From NCBI RefSeq assembly GCF_004137085.1, contig NZ_QYBC01000032.1:1-36084 (forward strand): a DNA stretch of 36,084 nucleotides. The letters run 5' to 3'. Source of the DNA: Lichenibacterium ramalinae (GTDB lineage Bacteria > Pseudomonadota > Alphaproteobacteria > Rhizobiales > Beijerinckiaceae). Shown here piece after piece: positions 23,475 to 31,281 of this stretch. Position numbers and translations under genes: made by a program. The first letter of the stretch is position 1, and the number at the start of each line of letters is the position of its first letter. Below the pieces are notes generated by a model, which did no database searches, had not been told where the DNA came from, and was given only the letters and a program-made list of their open reading frames with translations.

Positions 23475-25202
23475 TCAGCCCGCCCGCCCGACGGGCGCCA
23501 CGGCCTCGACGAGGGGACGGATACGGTGGTCCGTGTGGGCGACGGTCTTGCGCAGGCGGAGGGGATGGCGCGTCTGGCCCCGGCTGTTGGGGAAGACGAG
23601 CAGCTCGTTGGACGGCATGGTCGCCAGGGCGTCCGGGCTCATCAGCGGGGCGGGCTGGGGAGTGCTGTTGGTCGTGGACGACCCTGTCCCGGTCGTGGGC
23701 CGGCTGAATGATTCGACCAGGGCGGTATAGTTGCCGAGCGCGCGGGACCAGCGGTCGGTCTCTGCGGGGTCGACCGCAGATAAATCCGAGATGGTGACGA
23801 TTTCAGCGGTATTAATGATTGTCGCAGCGCCGGCAGGATTCCATAAATACAATAATTGGTTGAAATCCTGCCAAAAGGTCCACAGGCTGGCCCCGTAGCC
23901 GGGGAGCTCAGCGGCCGAGGTCAGGATCTCATCGTAGCGCCCGATGGATGCAGCCTCGTCGACGAACAGGATGGCTCGCATCTCGGGCCGGTTGCGGCGA
24001 ATGGAGGTGAAAAGGTCGGACAGGAACCAGCGCAGCAAGGGGGCCAGCACGCGCTTGTGCTCGGGGGGGATGGCGACGAAGATGTCGATCTCGTTCCTGG
24101 ACAGCTCGGCGAATTCAAAACTGCTGTCGCCGACGAGGCGGCGCATGCGAGGGTCTGCCAGCCACTGAAATCCTTGCAGGGCGGTCGAGCGGATCGGATC
24201 CCGGGTACGGGGATCGGCCTGCATGATCTCCAGGGCGGCGAGCGCTGCCGGCTGTGCGCCTTGTGATTGCAGACCCTCGATGAAGGCGGCCTCGTCGGTC
24301 AACAGGCGGTGGACGTCGACGACCGAGCGGAGATCGGCACGCAGGGACACGCTGATCGCGCCGACGATGAGATCGACGGCGCGGTTGCGAAAATAGTCCT
24401 CGGCCCCGTTGCCCGAGCCGCTCTCGGGCAGGAGCGCCAGAGCAGTCTTTTGCATGTAGAGGATGTCGTCATCCCGCAGAGAAGCGAGAGGATTCCACCT
24501 ATCATTGCCTCCCACGAGGTCGAGAGGATCGAGGCAGACCACGCGACGACCCATGCTCTCGCGGCGCGCCCGGGTGGCGCGGTAGACCTCGCCCTTCGTG
24601 TCCAGCACCACGGCTGGTCCGGCCCATGCGCCAGGTTCGGGGTAAGACAGGTTCGGGATCAGTAAACCTGAAGTTTTACCAGTGCGAGGCGGCGCGATCG
24701 TGACGAGTGTTCCCTCGGCGGCGATGCGGACCGCGCGTCCGGTCTTGGGATCGATGCCCAGCTCCAATCCCCGGTTCATGGCAGATCGCTCGGCATCGGT
24801 GGCGAAGCGCGCCGCGCCGAAAGTGCCCGCGACGTCGCGCTTGGCCGCGGGCGACTTCGGGGCGAAGCGGAGCAGGACGACGAGGACCAGCGGCGCGAAG
24901 GCGAGCAGGGGACCGAGGGACCAGCCTCCATGGGCAAAGGCTGACGCCTGCAGTGTGACGATGCCCCAGTAGGCTCCGACGACTTGGCCGAGGCCGACGA
25001 GGGACGTGAAAGCGGCGAACCAGCTTTCAGGCCGGATGGCGGCCTCCGGCCACAACATTGGATTGACACCATGCTCGATCGAAAGCGCGGCTGGATAGGC
25101 GAATAGGGTGGTCGCCACCATGGCGGAGAGAAGCTTCGGCACGGGGTCGACCTTGTTTGCGGTGGAAACGGCAACGGCGGCCAGTGACGGCCGCCGTTGC
25201 AT
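23475..25202 (-). CDS. VirD4/TraG-family type IV coupling protein
   Basis: About 575 aa from ATG 25202. Two membrane segments come first (LLSAMVATTLFAYPAALSI; then a long hydrophobic stretch ending LLAFAPLVLVVLLRF). The cytoplasmic ATPase follows: FGAARFATDAE, Walker A IAPPRTGKTSGLLIPNLSYP at about 170-180, VVLDTKGEVYRATR, and Walker B RAILFVDEAASIG at about 410-420, then WTFWQDFNQLLYLW. These are hallmarks of coupling proteins that deliver the relaxosome to a type IV secretion channel. None of the channel genes are in the window, so transfer would need help or genes outside. Start is uncertain: no clear ribosome-binding sequence is seen. Confidence 0.93.
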   Translation of the reverse strand: MQRRPSLAAVAVSTANKVDPVPKLLSAMVATTLFAYPAALSIEHGVNPMLWPEAAIRPESWFAAFTSLVGLGQVVGAYWGIVTLQASAFAHGGWSLGPLLAFAPLVLVVLLRFAPKSPAAKRDVAGTFGAARFATDAERSAMNRGLELGIDPKTGRAVRIAAEGTLVTIAPPRTGKTSGLLIPNLSYPEPGAWAGPAVVLDTKGEVYRATRARRESMGRRVVCLDPLDLVGGNDRWNPLASLRDDDILYMQKTALALLPESGSGNGAEDYFRNRAVDLIVGAISVSLRADLRSVVDVHRLLTDEAAFIEGLQSQGAQPAALAALEIMQADPRTRDPIRSTALQGFQWLADPRMRRLVGDSSFEFAELSRNEIDIFVAIPPEHKRVLAPLLRWFLSDLFTSIRRNRPEMRAILFVDEAASIGRYDEILTSAAELPGYGASLWTFWQDFNQLLYLWNPAGAATIINTAEIVTISDLSAVDPAETDRWSRALGNYTALVESFSRPTTGTGSSTTNSTPQPAPLMSPDALATMPSNELLVFPNSRGQTRHPLRLRKTVAHTDHRIRPLVEAVAPVGRAG

Positions 25203-25258
25203 TCGAAGACATGCGGTACTACAAAACCAGAATGACGCACTGGCGAAATCTGGAGTTT

Positions 25259-25591
25259 TCAGCCCCGCATGGCGGCGACGAGCTTGGCCACGGTGGCCTC
25301 GATGTCGGGTCGATCCGTGATGCGGAGCGATGGGCCCCACGAGACGACCGAGCGATCGAGGAAGAGGCGCCGCAGCAGGCTCTGCCCGGTGAGGCTGTCC
25401 CCGGGCAACGTGTGCCAGAGGACGGCGCCCTCGGCCGTGGACTGGGGACGGCCGGGCAGCTGCCGGACGATCGTGTCGACGTTCGTCTCGGCGGTGGGGC
25501 CGGCCACGATGACGGTCACCGGCGGGGTCGAACCGTCGACCGGGCCGCTGACGGCGAGCAAGTCGCCGGTGGGGGTGGTGTGCCTGATCAT
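25259..25591 (-). CDS. Hypothetical protein at the head of the mobilization gene cluster
   Basis: A 110-aa protein starting MIRHTTPTGDLLAVSGPVDG behind a strong AAGGAGAA at 7 bases. The content (VTVIVAGPTAETNVDTIVRQ; LPGDSLTGQSLLRRLFLDRS; ITDRPDIEATVAKLVAAMRG) is compatible with a small alpha/beta domain. There is no signal peptide or membrane segment, and I do not recognise a family. It is the first gene on this strand before the coupling protein, about 57 bases away, so it probably shares that operon's promoter. Confidence 0.62.
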   Translation of the reverse strand: MIRHTTPTGDLLAVSGPVDGSTPPVTVIVAGPTAETNVDTIVRQLPGRPQSTAEGAVLWHTLPGDSLTGQSLLRRLFLDRSVVSWGPSLRITDRPDIEATVAKLVAAMRG

Positions 25592-25692
25592 GTTTTCTCC
25601 TTTCTGCGGTTCCCGTTGTGGGCCGCGCTGTAGGGATATGGATCCACAATCGTTTATGCAAGCGAAATCGTCGAGGCCCGGAGTGCGTGGTT

Positions 25693-26559
25693 ATGGATTG
25701 GTTTAAATTGGCAGCTCGGCTGAGCGAGGCTGAAACCGACGGTGTCCGCAATGATGAAGGTCAAACGTGGGTTTCGATTATCTCTCAGGAAACAAAAAAC
25801 AATCAGAACATGTTGAGACGTATGCAAAAAGCACGAAGCTTCGTGATGCATAACTTCGATGCATCCGACGGTGAGAAGCTTTCTCAGATGCCTCTCTCAT
25901 ATGTGGATATATTATCGAGAGCGTATGTGGTCAAAAGAGGTGCCGCAGTAGCGTTGGCTAAAGAATTGATTTCGGATCAAGATCGATTCACATATAGATC
26001 TTTGCTAGATCGTTTTAATTCGATCAGAGATGACAACATAAGCATTTTAATCGATAAAATGCCTCATAAAAGTGGTGTGTTTCACTTCAAAAAAAGGTGC
26101 TTCGAAATTGCCGCTGATGGAGGTATGGATCACATCTATAAGAGTATAGGATATCATCAAGGCTTGAACTTCAGGATCTGGAAGGGAGGACATCCCTTTG
26201 TCAGCCCTCACATGACATGTCGGGTCAGTGACAATAAGGGTATAGCAACCGACATCCACGATATCGATGGATACGACTGTTTCATGCAGTATCGAGATGA
26301 GGCAAGAGACAATCCAAGAGATCGGATTTTACGGTCAGTTTCCGAGGCGACATTTTTCACGCGGCTTTGGGTGATGCTTCCAGCTGATGGCGATCGTCAA
26401 TATGAAATATTACTTGAAAGGATAGGTTCTACAAACGTGGGTATCGTTCGCGTCGACACGACCAAAGAAAAGTGTGAGTGCACGATGTTGCCAAAGCAAT
26501 TTCCGGTTCCTGATCGAAGGCACCTATGGAGCAAGCATGAGCTGAGATATGTGGCATAG
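25693..26559 (+). CDS. AT-rich orphan gene, unknown function
   Basis: A 288-aa protein (MDWFKLAARLSEAETDGVRN) with clearly lower GC than its neighbours and AT-ending codons, a sign of recent transfer. Segments such as YVDILSRAYVVKRGAAVALA, RFTYRSLLDRFNSIRDDNIS and HIYKSIGYHQGLNFRIWKGG look like a real folded protein, but I recognise no domain, membrane segment or catalytic motif. It lies between the mobilization module and a run of recombinase genes, with no partner gene. This is a typical spot for an accessory or defence gene, but nothing in the sequence shows the function. Confidence 0.65.
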   Translation: MDWFKLAARLSEAETDGVRNDEGQTWVSIISQETKNNQNMLRRMQKARSFVMHNFDASDGEKLSQMPLSYVDILSRAYVVKRGAAVALAKELISDQDRFTYRSLLDRFNSIRDDNISILIDKMPHKSGVFHFKKRCFEIAADGGMDHIYKSIGYHQGLNFRIWKGGHPFVSPHMTCRVSDNKGIATDIHDIDGYDCFMQYRDEARDNPRDRILRSVSEATFFTRLWVMLPADGDRQYEILLERIGSTNVGIVRVDTTKEKCECTMLPKQFPVPDRRHLWSKHELRYVA

Positions 26560-26674
26560 ACACATCATGCAATTATTTATGGACGATATCGGCACGCTGT
26601 TGCATGACAGCCAGAGATCGGCTTCTTGACACGATGCGATGAAAGGCTGTGACAAGCAGGTGGGCCGGGCACCT

Positions 26675-26851
26675 TCATGGGGCAGGCGTCCGGCCAAGTC
26701 CACGATAGAGCGTCGCTGGATGACACTTGAGGACGACGCGCGCCACCTCGCGCACGCTCTTGCCCTCAGCGATCAACCTTCGACCGAGCGCTACCTGCTC
26801 CTGCCCGGGCAGCATTGCGAGTTGGACGTGACGTGATCCTTCGGTCCTCAT
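26675..26851 (-). CDS. Small HTH protein, probably a resolvase C-terminal remnant
   Basis: A 58-aa frame from ATG 26851, with GGAGG 4 bases before it. It reads MRTEGSRHVQLAMLPGQEQV, then ALGRRLIAEGKSVREVARVV, then LKCHPATLYRGLGRTPAP. The part from LIAEGKSVREVARVV to ATLYRGL is the helix-turn-helix found at the C terminus of serine resolvases. It lies 11 bases after the complete recombinase gene, which already has its own HTH, so this is likely a leftover of a second resolvase. It could still be made as a small DNA-binding protein. Confidence 0.5.
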   Translation of the reverse strand: MRTEGSRHVQLAMLPGQEQVALGRRLIAEGKSVREVARVVLKCHPATLYRGLGRTPAP

Positions 26852-26862
26852 GAGGCCTCCAT

Positions 26863-27459
26863 TCAGGCTGCCGCGACAGTGGACGTGGCGGGCTGGCGTT
26901 TCAGGGTCCTATAAACGGTTGGCCGTGAGACCGAGAACAGCTCTGCCAAGTCGCTGATTGCATAGTCACCGGTGTCGTGCATCCGGCGCAGTTCCTTCTG
27001 CTGCCTGTCCGACAGCTTCGGCTGCTTGCCGCGCAACCTGCCACGGGCCTTGGCGATCGCCATGCCTTCGCGCGTGCGCAGGCGGATGAGGTCGGCCTCG
27101 AACTCGGCGAAGGTGGCCAGGATGTTGAAGAACATCTTCCCCATCGGGTCGGCCGGGTCGTAGACGCTCGCCCCCAACGCGAGCCGGACCCCGCGGGTGA
27201 TGAGGCTGTCCGCGATCGTTCTCGCGTCGGGAACCGATCGCGCCAGCCGGTCGAGCTTCGGCACGACCAGCGTGTCGCCGGTGCGGACGGCCGCGAGAGC
27301 TTGGTCGAGACCAGGGCGGGAGCGGTTCGTCCCCGTCAGCCCATGGTCGGTGTAGATCCGGTCGGCCGCGACCCCGAGTTTTTCGAGGGCAGCCTTCTGG
27401 GCCGTGAGGTCCTGCTTATCTGTGGAGCAGCGGGCATAGCCGATCAGGGTCGTCGTCAT
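26863..27459 (-). CDS. Serine recombinase (resolvase/invertase family), intact
   Basis: A 198-aa protein with complete domains. The catalytic part opens LIGYARCSTDKQDLTAQKAA, with the nucleophile Ser in RCSTDKQ, followed by RSRPGLDQALAAVRTGDTLV and VPKLDRLARSV. The helix E region FFNILATFAEFEADLIRLRT follows, and the C-terminal HTH is DYAISDLAELFSVSRPTVYR. All residues expected for activity are present. It should cut and rejoin DNA at a short site as a dimer or tetramer; a res-like cluster of inverted repeats lies about 1 kb away at 28371-28492. No transposase adjoins it. Confidence 0.9.
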   Translation of the reverse strand: MTTTLIGYARCSTDKQDLTAQKAALEKLGVAADRIYTDHGLTGTNRSRPGLDQALAAVRTGDTLVVPKLDRLARSVPDARTIADSLITRGVRLALGASVYDPADPMGKMFFNILATFAEFEADLIRLRTREGMAIAKARGRLRGKQPKLSDRQQKELRRMHDTGDYAISDLAELFSVSRPTVYRTLKRQPATSTVAAA

Positions 27460-27683
27460 GCCACGGAGTGTACGTTTGCCCTCCCCTGACTGACAAGATC
27501 ATCGGACCACCTATCTGAGACAGGTTTTCACGTGTCCGATCAACGGACGGCTCGGCGCTTCACAATCGTCCGTTCACCGATCCCCTTGCGGACACACCGC
27601 CGAACGATAAGCCTGCCGGCGTGAGATCGAACCACGCCGGCCAGCGAGCGCTCTGGCGTACGGGGGCGCGAACGGGGTAGTAT

Positions 27684-27712
27684 GGCGTCTATGGCATATA
27701 TCGGAGACGTCC
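27684..27712 (+). promoter_or_regulatory. Inverted repeat upstream of vapB, candidate operator
   Basis: GGCGTCT (27684-27690) and AGACGTCC (27705-27712) pair at 7 of 8 positions if the T before the left arm is counted. The right arm overlaps the GGAG ribosome-binding sequence of the antitoxin gene. VapB antitoxins normally repress their own promoter through such palindromes, so this is a reasonable operator. Confidence 0.45.
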
Positions 27713-27713
27713 C

Positions 27714-27956
27714 ATGAAGGCCAAGGTGATGCCGGACGGACGCATGAGCTTGCCCGCCGACCTGCGGCGGCGACACGGCCTCGGCGACGGCGGGGAGGTG
27801 ATGGTCGAAGACCTCGGAGACGCCATCGTGCTCCGCACCCTCGATCAGGTGGTGGCCCGCGCCCAAGCCCTCAGCCGCAGGCTCGTCGGCGACAAGCCCG
27901 GCGCTTCGGTCGACGACTTTCTCGCCGACCGAGCCCAAGAGGCCGACTCGGAATGA
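27714..27956 (+). CDS. vapB: AbrB/SpoVT-type antitoxin of a VapBC pair
   Basis: An 80-aa protein starting MKAKVMPDGRMSLPADLRRR, the swapped-hairpin AbrB fold (PDGRMSLPADLRRRHGLGDG, then GEVMVEDLGDAIVLRTLD), with a C-terminal tail (VDDFLADRAQEADSE) that would wrap the toxin. It binds DNA and neutralises the PIN toxin encoded next to it. The stop codon overlaps the toxin start (ATGA), so the two are coupled. Confidence 0.87.
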   Translation: MKAKVMPDGRMSLPADLRRRHGLGDGGEVMVEDLGDAIVLRTLDQVVARAQALSRRLVGDKPGASVDDFLADRAQEADSE

Positions 27957-28342
27957 GCAGGTGCGTCCTCGATGCCTCGGCCCTGCTCGCGCTCCTGCTC
28001 GGCGAGCCGGGGGCTGACAAGGTGAAGGCCGCCTTCGATGGCTCGCTCATGAGCGTGGTGAACATGGCCGAGGTGGTGAGCCACTACGCCAAGCTCGGCG
28101 CGGTCCGTCACGACATCGAGGCGCTGCTGCGCCCGTTGCCGATCCGCCTGATCCCGCTCGATGCCGCGCTGTCCTACGACGCCGGCATGCTGCGCCCCAT
28201 CACGCTCCAAGGCGGCCTGTCGCTGGGAGACCGTTGCTGCCTGGCCCTGGCCAAGCGCGAAGGACTGCCTGCCCTCACCGCGGAGCGGCGCTGGCCGCTT
28301 ATCGCCGAGGCGGCGGGGGCGACAGTTGAGCTGATCCGATGA
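27953..28342 (+). CDS. vapC: VapC family PIN-domain toxin (ribonuclease)
   Basis: A 129-aa PIN-domain protein. The acidic active site can be read: D in CVLDASALLALLLGEPGADK, E in VVNMAEVVSHY, and D in LSLGDRCCLALAK. These coordinate Mg2+ in VapC RNases, which cut tRNA or rRNA and stop growth when the antitoxin is lost. Length and order are normal for the family. It may stabilise the element it is on. Confidence 0.9.
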   Translation: MSRCVLDASALLALLLGEPGADKVKAAFDGSLMSVVNMAEVVSHYAKLGAVRHDIEALLRPLPIRLIPLDAALSYDAGMLRPITLQGGLSLGDRCCLALAKREGLPALTAERRWPLIAEAAGATVELIR

Positions 28343-28370
28343 GAGCTCATCGAGCTACCGGGGGGATCCC

Positions 28371-28492
28371 TGTCGCAGAACTCGTCGCAGAGCGGTGACG
28401 CACCGCGACAAACTTCTGCGACACCGCTCTCTTCGGCGCCGGCCTGCCTCTGACGTGTGTCGCAAAACTTAGGACATAAGCGACATCAGAGG
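28371..28492. repeat. Cluster of inverted repeats, res-like site
   Basis: Four nested pairs: TGTCGCAGAA (28371-28380) with TTCTGCGACA (28414-28423); AGAGCGGTG (28389-28397) with CACCGCTCT (28422-28430); GTCGC/CGGTG with CACCG/GCGAC inside; and CCTCTGA (28447-28453) with TCAGAGG (28486-28492) around a 28-bp imperfect palindrome at 28458-28485 whose ends are TGTCGC and GCGACA. A 28-bp dyad with TGTC/GACA ends and extra sites beside it is the layout of a serine-resolvase res site. No gene is nearby except VapC and the exonuclease. Confidence 0.5.
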
Positions 28493-28608
28493 CGGAGCCG
28501 AACCAGCTTGCCTTCCAACACGAGTCCCTCGACCGAGCGTTGGCCTGCTCGGAACCTTGCGGTTCACGCTTGAGCTTCGGAGCCGATCACGGCAGACTCG
28601 GTCCTGCA

Positions 28609-29607
28609 ATGAACCCCTCACCGCTCGCCCAGGCCGACCTGTTCGACGACGCCGACGAGGACCACGGTCCCTCGATGCGGCAGGCGTGGGCCCGCCAGGC
28701 TCCCCTCAAGCGCCGGCGGCTGACGCGCGCGTTCGATCCGGAAGGCGCGGCCCAGATCCTCGACGAGCACGACGACTATCGCGTGCTGCGGCGGCTGAAG
28801 CCCCGCCCCGTCGACCCTGCCTACCGGCCTGGGCCGGGTGAAAGCATAGCGCTCGTGGTCGACGTCGAGACGACCGGCCTCGACCACCGCCGCGACGAGG
28901 TGATCGAACTCGGCATGGTGGCCTTCGTGCATGACGCCGAGGGCCGAATTGGCCCGGTGGTGGGCGTGCTCAGCATGCTGCACGAGCCCACCGTCGAGAT
29001 CAGCGCCGAGATCACCCGCTTGACCGACATCACCGCCGAGATGGTGGCGGGACAGGCCATCGACATGGACATCGTGCGGGCCCTCCTGGAGCCTGCCGAC
29101 ATCGTCATCGCCCATAATGCCAAGTTCGACCGCGCCTTCTGCGAGCGACTGGACGACAGCTTCCGGCACAAGGCATGGGCCTGCTCGGTAGCCGAGGTGC
29201 CCTGGGCCGAGATCGGGTTCGAGGGCGCCAAGCTCGGCTACCTCGTCAACGGCTGCGGTTGGTTCCACCACGGGCACCGTGCCGTCGATGACTGCCACGC
29301 CCTGCTGGAGGTCCTGGCGCACGAGACCGGAGGTGGCTCGGGCTTCGTGCACCTGTTGGGTTCGTCGGCCCGCACCCGGGTCCGGGTCTGGGCGGAATAT
29401 GCCCCCTTCGACATGAAAGATGTGCTGAAGCGCCGGGGCTACCAATGGTTCGGCGGCGGGGACGGCCAGCCGAAGGCCTGGTGGACCGAGGTGGACGAGG
29501 ACGACCTCGCCGCCGAGCTGCGCTTCCTGGAGCGGGAGGTGTACCTGCGCGAGGTGGAACTCCGGCGCGACGTGCTGACCGCCTATGAGCGCTACCGCCC
29601 GGCCTGA
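28609..29607 (+). CDS. DEDDh-type 3'-5' exonuclease (DNA polymerase III epsilon-like)
   Basis: A 332-aa protein. After an N-terminal ~80-residue extension (SPLAQADLFDDADEDHGPSM ...), the exonuclease motifs follow: Exo I VVDVETTGL at about 83-91, Exo II IAHNAKFDRAF at about 166-176, and Exo III HRAVDDCHALLEV at about 222-234 (the H is the DEDDh His). The C terminus (MKDVLKRRGYQWFGGGDGQP) is a DUF3820-like tail seen in this group. It removes nucleotides from 3' DNA ends. ATG 28609 was chosen; the in-frame start at 28540 adds an unlikely leader. It stands alone on the plus strand. Confidence 0.87.
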   Translation: MNPSPLAQADLFDDADEDHGPSMRQAWARQAPLKRRRLTRAFDPEGAAQILDEHDDYRVLRRLKPRPVDPAYRPGPGESIALVVDVETTGLDHRRDEVIELGMVAFVHDAEGRIGPVVGVLSMLHEPTVEISAEITRLTDITAEMVAGQAIDMDIVRALLEPADIVIAHNAKFDRAFCERLDDSFRHKAWACSVAEVPWAEIGFEGAKLGYLVNGCGWFHHGHRAVDDCHALLEVLAHETGGGSGFVHLLGSSARTRVRVWAEYAPFDMKDVLKRRGYQWFGGGDGQPKAWWTEVDEDDLAAELRFLEREVYLREVELRRDVLTAYERYRPA

Positions 29608-29677
29608 GCCGATTCAATGCGGAGTTCCAGGAAGCGGGATGTGGCGAAGACCTCCGAACGAGGTCGCTGTTCGGTGC

Positions 29678-30109
29678 TCATACGGAATAAGGTTCCGTGA
29701 ACAGGTCGCCGAGCGCGCGGCGGGCGAGATAGGTCAGCCGACGCCGGCGCAGGTGTTCCGCCTTGTCGTGCAGGATGTGGCAGCGCTGGCACAACGCGGC
29801 GAGGTTGCCGGGCGCATTGTTGAACGGATCGTGGTCGAGGTGCGCCGTCGCCAGTACTACGCGCGTGGTGCGTCCGGGCGGCCCATGCTCGGCCGGCTTG
29901 GCCCGTCGTCGGACCATCTTGCCTTTTCCGCATCGCCAGCTCTGCCGCTCGTCGTCCCACCACTGGCCGTCACCAAGGTGGGTCACAGTGCACCCATGCG
30001 GCCGGCCGCAGCCTTCGCATCGGCCCTTGGCACGACGGAAACGGATCGACGCTGACAGCTCGCGCCAGTCGATCGGGTAAAGCCAGCGGTGCTGCCGCCG
30101 GATGGGCAT
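29678..30109 (-). CDS. HNH nuclease family protein, copy 1
   Basis: A 143-aa protein opening MPIRRQHRWLYPIDWRELSA. Zinc ligands appear as RCEGCGRPHG and LCQRCHILHD, and the HNH core is ATAHLDHDPFNNAPGNLAAL, where a His-Asn-His set can act on DNA. It is closely similar along its length to the protein at 34403-34831, which is encoded in the opposite orientation. Its ATG overlaps the stop of the recombinase gene, so both are made from one message. HNH proteins of this size are often phage or mobile-element nucleases; the target is unknown. Confidence 0.85.
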   Translation of the reverse strand: MPIRRQHRWLYPIDWRELSASIRFRRAKGRCEGCGRPHGCTVTHLGDGQWWDDERQSWRCGKGKMVRRRAKPAEHGPPGRTTRVVLATAHLDHDPFNNAPGNLAALCQRCHILHDKAEHLRRRRLTYLARRALGDLFTEPYSV

Positions 30110-30738
30110 CAGGCTTGCACCGCCGCGGCACTGTTCAATCGCTGCCGGACCTTGGCGATCGTGCCCCTGCTGCAGCCCATGGCCTCCTGGATCTGCAGCC
30201 AGGACGAGCCGGCCTGGAGCATCGCGGCGACGCCCTCGTTCCGCGCCGTGTTCTCCCGCCGACCCTTATACACGCCAGCCGCCCTGGCCTTGGCGGTGCC
30301 CTCGGCCTGCCGCCGGCGGCGGTCCTCATAGTCCTTGCGGGCTACGGCGGCCAGCACGTCGAGCATCATGGCGTTGACGGCCGCGAACATGCGCCCGGTG
30401 AAGTCGTCCGATGGAGCGGCGAGGCCCCAAGACGTCGGCAGGTCGAGGGCGACGATGCGGACCTGCTTGGCTTCGATCTCGGCCCGCAGCTGCCGCCAGT
30501 CGGGCTCGGTCAAGCGTGACAGGTGGTCGACCTGCTCGGTCAGCAGCACGTCGCCGGGCTGACAATCACCCAGGAGGCGGAACAGCTCCGGCCTGACCAG
30601 CTTCGCTCCGCTTTCGTTTTCGATGTAGCGGGCAGCGATCGAGAACCCGTGCTCCTCCGCGAAGGCGTCGAGCCGGGCCCGGGCGCGATGAGCGTCCTGC
30701 TCGGCAGTCGAGGCCCGGAGATAGGCGCGAACGAACAT
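30109..30738 (-). CDS. Serine recombinase, resolvase-like, coupled to an HNH gene
   Basis: A 209-aa protein beginning MFVRAYLRASTAEQDAHRAR (Tyr/Arg/Ser at the active site), then GDVLLTEQVDHLSRLTEPDW, ALDLPTSWGLAAPSDDFTGR and a long helix with DYEDRRRRQAEGTAKARAAG. The C-terminal HTH reads MLQAGSSWLQIQEAMGCSRG. The usual LDRLSRS segment is VDHLSRL, so one commonly conserved Arg is replaced by His. The stop overlaps the HNH start (ATGA), so this is a two-gene operon with its own consensus promoter. Site-specific DNA rearrangement is the likely role. Confidence 0.88.
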   Translation of the reverse strand: MFVRAYLRASTAEQDAHRARARLDAFAEEHGFSIAARYIENESGAKLVRPELFRLLGDCQPGDVLLTEQVDHLSRLTEPDWRQLRAEIEAKQVRIVALDLPTSWGLAAPSDDFTGRMFAAVNAMMLDVLAAVARKDYEDRRRRQAEGTAKARAAGVYKGRRENTARNEGVAAMLQAGSSWLQIQEAMGCSRGTIAKVRQRLNSAAAVQA

Positions 30739-30765
30739 GGACGGACGCTCTGTTTAACGTAGTCC

Positions 30766-30794
30766 ATTATAAAAAGTCTGTTTTGATTAGTCAA
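30766..30794 (-). promoter_or_regulatory. Consensus sigma-70-type promoter of the recombinase/HNH operon
   Basis: On the minus strand, TTGACT (30794-30789) and TATAAT (30771-30766) are separated by exactly 17 bases, close to perfect for the housekeeping sigma factor. The start codon is about 28 bases below the -10 box. Such a good E. coli-type match is unusual in this GC-rich DNA. Confidence 0.75.
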
Positions 30795-31281
30795 GCACGA
30801 GATGGTAGACCAACACGGGCATGGTCGATCCCATAGCGAACCGATCCACGCCGGCCTTCGGCGCCCTGGCCGCGCCGCGCTCCTCTGAGCATGCCTCAGG
30901 CGCACCACCATGCCGGTTCGCTTTTGGGTCTCATGACCCCCTATCCAAAACGAACTTTCTCAATCGAACCACTCGAAATGAACCGCTAGTGAAGCGCTCT
31001 GATCGTGACGCGAGGCCCGTTGCATTCCGACCACTCGCGGCGCCTCGAAGTGGAAGCCGATGCATTTAGCGGGTGTTGAAGGCGGTCCCCTGACCTGCCC
31101 TCTCCTTGCTCGCTCCCTAGCAGTTGAGGCATAATCCCCTCGTCGGTTCAGCCACGTCCTGGCCGTCTCGCCTATCGGGTCCCTCGGGATCGCAGGCACC
31201 TTCCGCGCAGTCAGCCGAAGTGTGCCTGATCCATCCCGGTTTGAGCCCCTTCACTGACTGCGCCCTTCCTAGGGGTGCAGC
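30795..31281. other. Gap between recombinase operon and phage-like gene
   Basis: About 490 bases without a convincing gene. The frames across it (both strands) are short, Arg/Ser-rich and show no domain. A promoter for the phage-like gene at 31282 should lie here, but none was distinct. No tRNA or repeat array is visible. Confidence 0.4.

Noticed and set aside
31100-31280. Possible small genes on the minus strand upstream of the phage-like gene
   Set aside because: The frames overlap the supported plus-strand gene or lack motifs and start signals.
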